From contig DMUF01000089.1 of assembly GCA_003476445.1 (NCBI GenBank), forward strand, positions 1 to 5,316: a DNA stretch of 5,316 bases, read 5' to 3'. The stretch comes from Gammaproteobacteria bacterium. Its GTDB lineage: Bacteria > Pseudomonadota > Gammaproteobacteria > Pseudomonadales > Azotimanducaceae. The translations under genes were made by a program, and so were the position numbers. Below the pieces are notes generated by a model, which was not told the DNA's origin, searched no databases, and was given only the letters and a program-made list of their open reading frames with translations. Positions 1-5,316 of this stretch are shown here, one piece after another (within the stretch, counting starts at the first letter, position 1; each line of letters starts with the position of its first letter).

Positions 1-11
1 CCTGCCGCCAT
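1..11 (-). CDS. First codons of an unidentified downstream gene
   Basis: An ATG at 11-9 shares its A with the TAA stop of folC (TAATG), the same close stop/start coupling seen at other junctions of this operon. A partial Shine-Dalgarno sequence (GCGGA) ends four bases before it. Only three full codons (Met-Ala-Ala) and two bases of a fourth (a Gly codon) lie in the window, so the product cannot be identified. In related Gammaproteobacteria folC is commonly followed by a SPOR-domain (DedD-like) gene and then cvpA and purF, which makes a SPOR protein the first guess from context alone. The competing frame with ATGs at 66 and 42 would need a 50-base overlap with folC. Confidence 0.45.
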
Positions 12-1339
12 TATGTCCGCCGTTCCGCAGGTGCTTGATCATGGTCTCGTGGATCTGGCTCGGCATCTGGTTGGGCAACAGCGCCCCGCAACAGAAGTTC
101 GTTGCGAAGATCTTCAACAAGGCTGAACGAACCAAAACCGAGAACCGCATCGGCCACGCCGCTACGAACCTGTTCGAGGGCGGCATCTAGAGCTCCAGCC
201 GGAGTCTCCGCCACGCCCAGGTTCTCTACCCCGAGTTGCTGCGCCAAACTCGCCGCAGACCGCCCTCTCGGTCCACGCGAGGCCGTAGCAATCCAGCACG
301 GGACCTCGTTGCCTGCAAACGCGAGCGGAACCCCGCTTGCATCCTTGTCCGCTAACATACCGAGGATGACGGCAAAGCGGGCATCGGGGTAGCGGTACGC
401 AAGAAGCTCCTGCAGAAAGACCGCTCCCGCCGGGTTGTGCGCCACGTCCACGATGACCGGAACGCTTCCGAGGAGCCAGCGTTCGCACCGCCCCGGCAAC
501 GTCGCCGCTGACAGGGCGGCGAGCACAGCGGTTTTTGTCACGGGAGTCACAGCGCGCACAGCCTCTATCGCAAGCGCGCAGTTGTAAGGCGCGAGCTGGC
601 CCCAGGGCAGTTCCTCGAGAACGAGATCGGAGCTGTTCCAGGACCACGAACGCGGCGTTGCGCTCATCTGAAAGTCCCGGCCCATGGCTCGGATGCGGCA
701 CCCGAGACGAGTAGCTTCCTCATGTACCGATCGGGTCACATCGGAGCCGATCACTGCTGTGCAACCGGGGCGAAACACGCCCGCCTTCTCGCGGCCGATG
801 CCCTCGATATCGCTCCCGAGAAAGGCCTCGTGATCAAGTCCGATGCTCGTGACAATGGCAACGTCCGCGCTGACGAGATTCATGGCGTCGAGACGCCCTC
901 CCAGTCCGACCTCGAGCACGGCGACATCTACCTGCGCTGCGCGGAATGTCCACAGAGCAACGAGGGCCGAGTACTCGAAATAGGTCAGGGTCGTGTCGCC
1001 ACGCGCAGCCTCGACCGCGGCAAACGCGGCAGCAAGAGTCGCGTCGTCTGCCGCTCGACCATCGATACGCACGCGTTCGTTGAATTCATGGATATGCGGA
1101 GAGATGGTCGATCCCACCCGAAAACCGCTCGCCCGCAGGAGCGCTTCCGTGAAAATGGTGGTCGAGCCTTTTCCGTTAGTACCAGCGACGATGATCGTGC
1201 GTGGAGCCGGGCGCCTCGCGGGTGCCTCGAAGCCCAGCTTTTCTGCGACGCGACTGACCCGCTCGAGCCCCATGTCGATGCCAACCGGGTGCTGACGTCC
1301 CGCCCAGTCGAGCCAGTCCGCGAGCGATCGATCGGTCAC
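11..1339 (-). CDS. folC: Dihydrofolate synthase / folylpolyglutamate synthase FolC
   Basis: FolC is an ATP-dependent ligase of the Mur ligase fold. It joins L-glutamate to dihydropteroate to give dihydrofolate, then extends the gamma-linked glutamate tail of folates. From the GTG at 1339 the product is 442 residues, a little longer than E. coli FolC. Motifs: IDMGLERVSRVAEKLG (21-36), P-loop AGTNGKGST (52-60), SPHIHEFNERVRI (80-92), LTYFEYSALVALW (118-130), VLEVGLGGRLDAMN (141-154), SIGLDH with metal-ligand His170 (165-170), IGREKAGVF with the probable carbamylated Lys185 (181-189), LPGRCE (281-286), DVAHNP (298-303), GMLADKD (327-333) and GPRG (356-359). The LTYFEY segment matches bifunctional enterobacterial FolC. 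The frame is open back to 1561 inside trpA, but family similarity begins only after 1339, where GTG overlaps the trpA TGA and GGAG sits five bases upstream. A charged tail of about 22 residues follows the last conserved helix. accD, usually found just before folC in relatives, is absent. Confidence 0.96.
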   Translation of the reverse strand: MTDRSLADWLDWAGRQHPVGIDMGLERVSRVAEKLGFEAPARRPAPRTIIVAGTNGKGSTTIFTEALLRASGFRVGSTISPHIHEFNERVRIDGRAADDATLAAAFAAVEAARGDTTLTYFEYSALVALWTFRAAQVDVAVLEVGLGGRLDAMNLVSADVAIVTSIGLDHEAFLGSDIEGIGREKAGVFRPGCTAVIGSDVTRSVHEEATRLGCRIRAMGRDFQMSATPRSWSWNSSDLVLEELPWGQLAPYNCALAIEAVRAVTPVTKTAVLAALSAATLPGRCERWLLGSVPVIVDVAHNPAGAVFLQELLAYRYPDARFAVILGMLADKDASGVPLAFAGNEVPCWIATASRGPRGRSAASLAQQLGVENLGVAETPAGALDAALEQVRSGVADAVLGFGSFSLVEDLRNELLLRGAVAQPDAEPDPRDHDQAPAERRT

Positions 1340-2154
1340 GACTGCTCCGGCGCCCGATCCAGTCCGCTGCGAATCGCAGCAACCTGCGATCGGAGCGCCT
1401 CGGGGATGTTCTCGGGCTGCGTTCCAAGCGCGGCGATCGTGGCGACCAGCGCGCTGCCGACGACAACACCGTCGGCATGCGCAGCCATAGCCCGCGCTGA
1501 CGCCGCGTCCCTGATGCCAAAGCCGCACATGACAGGCAGCGGCGTGAGCTCCCGCAGCCACCGCAAGCGAGCGCCCGCGGCCACGGGGTCCAGGCTGGCA
1601 GAACCCGTGGTGCCCTTCAGCGAAACGTAATAGACGAACCCCGCCGCCTGGCTTGTGATGTACCTGGCACGGTCTTCCGTGGTGGTCGGAGCCACCAGCA
1701 GGATCAGCGATATAGAAGCCTTATCTAGAAAAAATCGGAGTTCTTCGGCTTCTTCTGGCGGCAGATTCACCATGATCAGCCCATCAACGCCGGCGTGCTG
1801 CGCGCGTTGCGCGAAGGCTTCCGATCCCATAGCCAGTATGGAATTCAAATAGCCCATGAGCACCACGGGGGTGAGGTCATCCGTGCGGCGGAAATCGGCG
1901 ACAAGGTCGAGCACTTTGCGCAGCGTGGTTCCGCTCGCAAGCCCGCGCTCTGCTGCGGCCTGGATGACCGGCCCTTCTGCCTCCGGGTCCGAAAACGGGA
2001 TGCCCACCTCCAAAACGTCTGCGCCGCCTTCAACAAGAGCGTGCAGCGCTGGCACCGTGGTCGCCGGGCCTGGATCGCCCGCGGTGATAAACGTGACAAG
2101 CGCTTTCCGACCCGCCTCGCGCAGCGTCTCGAGGCGTGTTTCCAGGCGGTTCAT
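1336..2154 (-). CDS. trpA: Tryptophan synthase alpha chain TrpA (Glu at catalytic Asp60 position)
   Basis: TrpA cleaves indole-3-glycerol phosphate to indole and glyceraldehyde-3-phosphate and passes indole to TrpB through the tunnel of the alpha2-beta2 complex. The 272 residues form a normal-length TIM barrel that numbers almost exactly like the E. coli protein: FITAGDP (22-28), ADVLEVGIPFSDP with catalytic Glu49 (45-57), LMGYLN (99-104), LPPEEAEELR (131-140), FVYYVSLKGTTGS with Tyr175 and Thr183 (173-185), CGFGI phosphate loop (210-214) and VVGSALV (231-237). Oddities: the usual DPLADGP or DPMADGP reads DPEAEGP, so catalytic Asp60 is Glu (codon GAA at 1977-1975); the Asp usually found at 130 is Asn; and the usual GVTG of loop 6 is GTTG. 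The frame is intact with no stop. Its ATG overlaps the trpB TGA (ATGA), and its own TGA overlaps the folC GTG. The identity is certain; full alpha-reaction activity is an open question. Confidence 0.97.
   Translation of the reverse strand: MNRLETRLETLREAGRKALVTFITAGDPGPATTVPALHALVEGGADVLEVGIPFSDPEAEGPVIQAAAERGLASGTTLRKVLDLVADFRRTDDLTPVVLMGYLNSILAMGSEAFAQRAQHAGVDGLIMVNLPPEEAEELRFFLDKASISLILLVAPTTTEDRARYITSQAAGFVYYVSLKGTTGSASLDPVAAGARLRWLRELTPLPVMCGFGIRDAASARAMAAHADGVVVGSALVATIAALGTQPENIPEALRSQVAAIRSGLDRAPEQS
1345..1348 (-). promoter_or_regulatory. Ribosome binding site of folC inside the end of trpA
   Basis: GGAG lies within the last codons of trpA, five bases before the GTG at 1339-1337. Together with the GTGA stop/start overlap it decides the folC start over the longer open frame that begins at 1561. 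Confidence 0.6.
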
Positions 2155-3377
2155 GTGGTAATCCCATCCAGGGCAGCCACCGTCAGAATGTCCTTGTCCC
2201 CGCGCCCCGACAGATTAACGATCACTTCCGCATCTGAGCCCAGTGCGCGAGCCTCGCGTGCGACCCAGGCCAGCGCGTGACTCGACTCGAGCGCGGGCAG
2301 AATGCCCTCCACTCGATTCAGAAGCCGAAACGCAGCCATTGCTTCGTCGTCTGTTGCGGCCGCGTACTCCGCCCGCCCAATGTCCTTGAGATACGAGTGC
2401 TCAGGACCGACGCCGGGGTAATCGAGACCCGCGGAAATCGAATGGGTCTCCATGATCTGCCCGTCGTCATCTGCCATGAGATAGGTACGGTTGCCATGCA
2501 ATACACCGACCCGTCCTGCATTGAGCGGCGCGGCATGACGGCCGGTCGCCAGCCCTTCACCCGCCGCCTCCACCCCGACCAGGCGCACGTCATGATCGTC
2601 GATGAACGGATGAAAGAGACCGATCGCGTTGGAACCGCCGCCCACGCAGGCGACGAGCACGTCGGGTAGGCGACCGATCTGGGTGAGGCTCTGTGCCCGG
2701 GCTTCGTGTCCGATCACGGACTGAAAGTCGCGGACCATCACCGGGTATGGGTGCGGTCCAGCGACCGTGCCGATGATGTAGTGCGTCGTATCGACGTTCG
2801 CAACCCAGTCACGCATTGCTTCGTTCAGCGCATCCTTCAACGTTTTCGAACCCGACGTGACTGGAATAACTTCGGCGCCGAGGAGCTTCATCCGATACAC
2901 ATTCAGACTCTGGCGCTTAACGTCCTCCGCGCCCATGTACACGCAGCATTCCAGGCCGAGTCGGGCGGCGATGGTCGCGGTTGCCACGCCATGCTGTCCT
3001 GCTCCGGTCTCGGCAATGATCCGCGGCTTACCCATGCGCCGTGCCAGCAACGCCTGACCGACGGTGTTGTTTACCTTGTGGGCACCCGTGTGATTCAGAT
3101 CCTCGCGCTTCAGCCAGATTCGCGCCCCACCCAGATGGCGTGTGAGTCGCTCGGCGGGATACAGCGGCGACGGTCGACCGACGAAGAGTTCGAGATCGCG
3201 ACGAAACTCCGCCTGAAACGCCGGATCAACCCACGCGGACTGATAGAGCTCGGTCAGCTCCTCGAGGGCTTGCATGAGCGTTTCGGCAACGAAACGCCCT
3301 CCGTGTTGACCGAAATGGCCATCGATCGGTTGAGCGTAATGGTTCGCGCCGCGCGCACTGTTCGTTTCGGGTGTCAT
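2151..3377 (-). CDS. trpB: Tryptophan synthase beta chain TrpB
   Basis: TrpB is the PLP enzyme that condenses indole with L-serine to give tryptophan, working in an alpha2-beta2 complex with TrpA, which channels indole to it. Numbered from the upstream ATG at 3383 (subtract two for the start chosen here), the visible motifs are GHFGQHGGRFVAETL (22-36), LKREDLNHTGAHKVNN with the PLP lysine Lys103 (91-106), AETGAGQHGVA with catalytic Glu125 (124-134), GTVAGPHPYP (205-214), the phosphate loop VGGGSNAIG (247-255), LPALESSHALA (362-372) and NLSGRGDKD with the pyridine-contacting Ser (390-398). All are canonical and the length is normal for the TrpB1 class. Two ATGs compete. AGGAGG (3390-3385) touches the ATG at 3383 (one base apart) but is seven bases from the ATG at 3377, so 3377 is preferred; the difference is two residues. 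The stop TGA overlaps the trpA ATG (ATGA). Confidence 0.98.
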   Translation of the reverse strand: MTPETNSARGANHYAQPIDGHFGQHGGRFVAETLMQALEELTELYQSAWVDPAFQAEFRRDLELFVGRPSPLYPAERLTRHLGGARIWLKREDLNHTGAHKVNNTVGQALLARRMGKPRIIAETGAGQHGVATATIAARLGLECCVYMGAEDVKRQSLNVYRMKLLGAEVIPVTSGSKTLKDALNEAMRDWVANVDTTHYIIGTVAGPHPYPVMVRDFQSVIGHEARAQSLTQIGRLPDVLVACVGGGSNAIGLFHPFIDDHDVRLVGVEAAGEGLATGRHAAPLNAGRVGVLHGNRTYLMADDDGQIMETHSISAGLDYPGVGPEHSYLKDIGRAEYAAATDDEAMAAFRLLNRVEGILPALESSHALAWVAREARALGSDAEVIVNLSGRGDKDILTVAALDGITT

Positions 3378-3431
3378 GGTCATACCTCCTGAACGATCGG
3401 GCCGGATTGGATCCGTACCACTGCCGGAACC
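3378..3431 (-). other. trpF-trpB intergenic gap
   Basis: These 54 bases hold the AGGAGG of trpB and a small perfect inverted repeat, CGGAT-TGG-ATCCG at 3403-3415. The stem is only five base pairs and no T-run follows on the minus strand, so I do not call it a terminator. I see no convincing promoter and read the gap as an internal spacer of the operon. Confidence 0.5.
3385..3390 (-). promoter_or_regulatory. Ribosome binding site of trpB
   Basis: A perfect AGGAGG on the minus strand is the strongest Shine-Dalgarno sequence in the window. Its seven-base spacing to the ATG at 3377, against one base to the ATG at 3383, decides the trpB start. It lies in the 54-base trpF-trpB gap, so trpB can be initiated independently of translation of trpF. 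Confidence 0.85.
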
Positions 3432-4124
3432 TCACGGGTATGTATGAGCGGCATGTCGGGCGCAACGAACGAAGCGCCGAATCCGCTCGTGATCCTTGAT
3501 TCCTTTGGCCGGTCCTTCAACTCCGCCACTGACGTCGACACCCCACGGCGCCAACCCGGCCACCGCCTCCGCTACGTTTTCCGGGGTCAGCCCGCCCGCA
3601 AGAATCAGGCGAGGCAGGCCGTTATCGCCGATTATCGAGGACGGCCACAGCGACCAATCAAAACTGTGCCCCGTACCACCCGAACGCCCGGCAACCCAGG
3701 CGTCCAGCAACAGTGCATACGCATCCGGGTAGCCACGCAACACGGAGTCCGGAATCGGTCCACGTACCGGAAGCGCCTTGATGTAAGGAACACCGAAGGA
3801 GCGACAGAAGCTCGCGGATTCTTCACCGTGAAACTGGAGCAGATCGAGCTCCACCTGTTCCAGCGTTTTCCACACCGTGGCCGCATCAGCGTCAACGAAG
3901 AGGCCTACGCGCGCGACGCGCCCGCGGGACGACCTCGCGATCTCGGCGGCCGCAGTGGGCACCACGCGCCGCGGACTGACATCGACGAATACCAGCCCGA
4001 TCGCATTGGCACCTTCGACCACCGCGACCTCGGCATCTTCCGGCCGGGTGATGCCGCAGATCTTGATCCACGATGCACCGCTGGAGCCGGACGGCGCCTC
4101 TCTCGTCTCGGTACCGGATGGCAT
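3432..4124 (-). CDS. trpF: Phosphoribosylanthranilate isomerase TrpF
   Basis: TrpF carries out the Amadori rearrangement of N-(5-phosphoribosyl)anthranilate to CdRP in tryptophan synthesis. It is a single (beta/alpha)8 barrel and here a stand-alone enzyme, not fused to TrpC. Visible motifs are WIKICGITRPEDA with the general-base Cys23 (19-31), GLVFVDVSPRRV (43-54), LLQFHGEE (95-102), YIKALPV (114-120), LLLDAW with the general-acid Asp141 (138-143), GGTG (149-152), LILAGGLTPENV (173-184) and GVDVSGGVEGPAKGIKD (195-211) for phosphate binding. At 230 residues it is somewhat longer than the usual 200-210, owing to a Ser/Gly-rich lead of about 18 residues and a short basic tail. No ATG, GTG or TTG lies in frame between Met1 and the ICGIT motif, and GGGAG lies six bases before the ATG, so this start is well supported. 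It is the one gene here with short gaps on both sides (50 bases to truA, 54 to trpB). Confidence 0.97.
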   Translation of the reverse strand: MPSGTETREAPSGSSGASWIKICGITRPEDAEVAVVEGANAIGLVFVDVSPRRVVPTAAAEIARSSRGRVARVGLFVDADAATVWKTLEQVELDLLQFHGEESASFCRSFGVPYIKALPVRGPIPDSVLRGYPDAYALLLDAWVAGRSGGTGHSFDWSLWPSSIIGDNGLPRLILAGGLTPENVAEAVAGLAPWGVDVSGGVEGPAKGIKDHERIRRFVRCARHAAHTYP

Positions 4125-4174
4125 TATCGGCTCCCACGCGTCCGGGTCGGGAGCGCGCTAGTCTAGTGATCCGC
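4125..4174 (-). other. truA-trpF intergenic gap
   Basis: These 50 bases hold the trpF ribosome binding site and two CTAG tetramers one base apart (4158-4161 and 4163-4166). I see no terminator stem and no convincing -35/-10 pair. The spacing of the CTAG pair does not fit a TrpR operator, in which the half-sites are four bases apart. Confidence 0.45.
4131..4135 (-). promoter_or_regulatory. Ribosome binding site of trpF
   Basis: GGGAG on the minus strand lies six bases before the trpF ATG at 4124. It supports the longer N-terminus of TrpF, since no other start codon lies between this ATG and the conserved KICGIT motif. Confidence 0.6.
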
Positions 4175-4996
4175 TCAGAACCGATCCAGTGTGCCGAGCA
4201 CCCGCAGGACCGGCGGCAAGAGCGGCTCGGGGAAACAATCTCCGGGGTATGTGACTCGAACCAGGTACAGACCGCAGGCTGGCGCGGTCGGGGCAGACAG
4301 CCGTCGCTCGCGACTCTCCAGGAGAGTCCGAATCCAGCTCTCGGGGCGCCGCCCCTCCCCGATCTGACGCAGCGCGCCTGCGATGTTGCGCACCATGTGC
4401 AGCAAGAACGCGTTGGCCGTGATATCCAGCACGATAAAGGGACCTGCGCGATGCACCGCGACGCGCTGCACATGGCGCCAGGGTGTTGGCGACTGACAGC
4501 CCGCACCGCGAAAGGCGCTAAAGTCCTGTTCGCCCAGCAGATAACGGCCCGCGCGATGCATCGCTTCTGCATCAAGTTGGCCAACTGTCACGGCCTGCGC
4601 CGACAACAGGGGCGATGCGCCCCCATACTCGCCCGCCGCTTCGGCGAACAGGTATAGGTAGCGCCGGGACAGCGCCGAGAAACGCGGGTGAAATGCGGCG
4701 TCAACCTCGCGTGCCCAGGTAATACGAATGCCCGGTGGCAAGTGCGCGTTCGTGCCCGCCACCCAGGCCCGCAACGGGCGAGCGACGGGGGCGCGGAAAC
4801 CAATTACCTGCCCGGTGGCATGCACGCCAGCATCGGTTCTGCCCGCACACGCAATGCGAACCGGTGTCGCCGCAATTTTTGCAAGCGCGGACTCGATTGC
4901 TCCCTGGACCGTGGGCACGTCGCGCTGAAGTTGAAAACCGCTGAAGGCAGCGCCGTCGTATTCAACCCCGAGCGCGAGGTCCATAGCCGCGCTCAC
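4175..4996 (-). CDS. truA: tRNA pseudouridine(38-40) synthase TruA
   Basis: TruA converts uridine 38, 39 or 40 in the anticodon stem-loop of many tRNAs to pseudouridine and acts in the cytoplasm. The 273-residue product matches the usual length (about 270). Visible motifs are ALGVEYDGAAFSGFQLQ (8-24), the TVQGAIE segment (29-35), the catalytic motif AGRTDAGVHATGQV with the nucleophile Asp55 (51-64), RYLYLF (112-117), LLGEQDFSAFRGAGCQS (153-169) and FLLHMVRNIAGAL (217-229). The family's common GWQ near residue 20 reads GFQ here, a mild change. The GTG start at 4996 overlaps the fimV TGA (GTGA), which suggests translational coupling, but no clear Shine-Dalgarno sequence precedes it. An in-frame ATG at 4984 would remove only four residues and also fits the family. 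The gene ends 50 bases before trpF. The function is secure; the exact start is not. Confidence 0.96.
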   Translation of the reverse strand: MSAAMDLALGVEYDGAAFSGFQLQRDVPTVQGAIESALAKIAATPVRIACAGRTDAGVHATGQVIGFRAPVARPLRAWVAGTNAHLPPGIRITWAREVDAAFHPRFSALSRRYLYLFAEAAGEYGGASPLLSAQAVTVGQLDAEAMHRAGRYLLGEQDFSAFRGAGCQSPTPWRHVQRVAVHRAGPFIVLDITANAFLLHMVRNIAGALRQIGEGRRPESWIRTLLESRERRLSAPTAPACGLYLVRVTYPGDCFPEPLLPPVLRVLGTLDRF

Positions 4997-5316
4997 AGAG
5001 TCGCGAGCAGGTCGCGAGCGGCTTGCTGCTGGGCCGCATTACCCTCCTCAATGACTTCCTTCAGAATCTCGCGTGCGCCCTCGGAATCGCCCATCTCCCG
5101 GTAGGCGCGCGCCAGATCGAGCTTGGTGGCGGTGCTGTCGAGATCGTCAAGGAAGTCGAATTCAGCGCCCTCCAGCGCCCGCAGCGCATCCCCTTCAGGC
5201 GCCGAAGCGGCCGCGATTGGGGGCGCAGGAATGTCCATCTCGAGGGCGAGGGTGTCGGGGTCCAGCGCATCGATGTCATCCGCCTCGAGCCGAAGGTCGG
5301 CAGCGCTCAGCGGGCT
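4993..5316 (-). CDS. fimV: FimV-like protein, C-terminal end (5' part outside window)
   Basis: The reading frame is open from the right edge of the window to a TGA at 4995-4993, giving the last 107 residues of a longer protein. The first 60 or so visible residues are acidic and low-complexity (many Asp, Leu, Ala and Pro). They are followed by one TPR-like helical hairpin at visible residues 64-107 (TKLDLARAYREMGDSEGARE, then ILKEVIEEG and a final LLATL). This closely resembles the conserved FimV C-terminal domain. In the family, FimV is a large inner-membrane protein with a periplasmic LysM domain and a cytoplasmic acidic TPR tail, which supports type IV pilus or type II secretion assembly. 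Its place just before truA is the usual gammaproteobacterial arrangement. An internal ATG at 5238 is not the start, because the frame and the acidic composition continue upstream of it. The family call rests on the C-terminal domain and gene order only; the LysM and transmembrane parts are not visible. Confidence 0.85.
   Translation of the reverse strand, partial: SPLSAADLRLEADDIDALDPDTLALEMDIPAPPIAAASAPEGDALRALEGAEFDFLDDLDSTATKLDLARAYREMGDSEGAREILKEVIEEGNAAQQQAARDLLATL

Noticed and set aside
1..66. Alternative start of the downstream gene at an ATG at 66 (or 42) on the minus strand
   Set aside because: It would need a 30- to 50-base overlap with folC and has no good ribosome binding site; the TAATG overlap at 11 fits the other junctions better. 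It cannot be excluded from this window alone.
1340..1561. N-terminal extension of folC by 74 residues to an upstream start
   Set aside because: The extension lies wholly inside trpA, reads as Arg/Ala/Cys-rich shadow sequence, and the overlapping GTG with GGAG upstream gives a normal FolC length.
722..1630. 302-codon open frame on the plus strand opposite folC and trpA
   Set aside because: It is antisense to two genes with clear family motifs, has no recognisable domain, and its length is expected from the G/C-rich third positions of the opposite strand.
2706..3392. 228-codon plus-strand open frame opposite trpB
   Set aside because: Shadow of trpB; the composition is arbitrary (rich in Arg, His and Cys) with no motif, and it covers the conserved PLP-binding coding region.
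3403..3415. Inverted repeat CGGAT-TGG-ATCCG between trpF and trpB as a terminator
   Set aside because: The stem is only five base pairs, with no following T-run on the transcribed strand, and the genes on both sides form one pathway.
3444..4166. 240-codon plus-strand open frame opposite trpF
   Set aside because: It lies almost exactly over trpF, which carries all expected catalytic motifs; no protein family is recognisable in the antisense translation.
3892..4584. 230-codon minus-strand frame bridging truA and trpF
   Set aside because: It is out of frame with both real genes and contains only scrambled, Arg- and Cys-rich sequence.
5000..5019. Nine-base direct repeat GTCGCGAGC at the fimV-truA junction
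   Set aside because: It is explained by the coding of the FimV C-terminus (Ala-Arg-Asp-Leu-Leu-Ala-Thr) with G/C-ending codons; there are only two copies and no mobile-element context.

Overview
The window is a single, densely packed run of housekeeping genes, all read from the minus strand. In transcription order (right to left) they are: the 3' end of a fimV-like gene, truA, trpF, trpB, trpA, folC and the first codons of one more gene. The DNA is GC-rich with G/C-ending codons almost throughout. The order fimV-truA-trpF-(trpBA)-folC is the arrangement known from GC-rich Gammaproteobacteria of the Xanthomonas/Pseudomonas kind. The FimV-type C-terminal TPR segment supports a gammaproteobacterium with a type IV pilus or type II secretion assembly system. 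I cannot place it to genus.

Region by region: 4993-5316 holds the last 107 codons of the FimV-like protein. 4175-4996 is truA (tRNA pseudouridine synthase). 3432-4124 is trpF. 2151-3377 is trpB, 1336-2154 is trpA and 11-1339 is folC. At 1-11 a new ATG overlaps the folC stop and opens a gene that runs off the window. No stretch over 60 bases lacks a gene, and I saw no tRNA, rRNA, CRISPR array, mobile element or convincing terminator.

TrpF, TrpB and TrpA perform the last three steps of tryptophan synthesis: phosphoribosylanthranilate to CdRP, then indole-glycerol phosphate to indole, then indole plus serine to tryptophan. FolC makes dihydrofolate and folylpolyglutamates, and TruA modifies the tRNA anticodon arm. 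Four junctions are stop/start overlaps (GTGA, ATGA, GTGA, TAATG), pointing to one translationally coupled transcript. trpF alone has short gaps (about 50 bases) on each side.

Two points stand out. First, TrpA has Glu at position 60, where the catalytic Asp60 is normally found, plus Asn130 and Thr182 at other usually conserved positions, while its partner TrpB is canonical. Second, accD, which in related genomes sits directly before folC, is missing, so trpA and folC overlap. I found no evidence of a novel defence, mobile or regulatory system; this is mostly an ordinary core-gene region.
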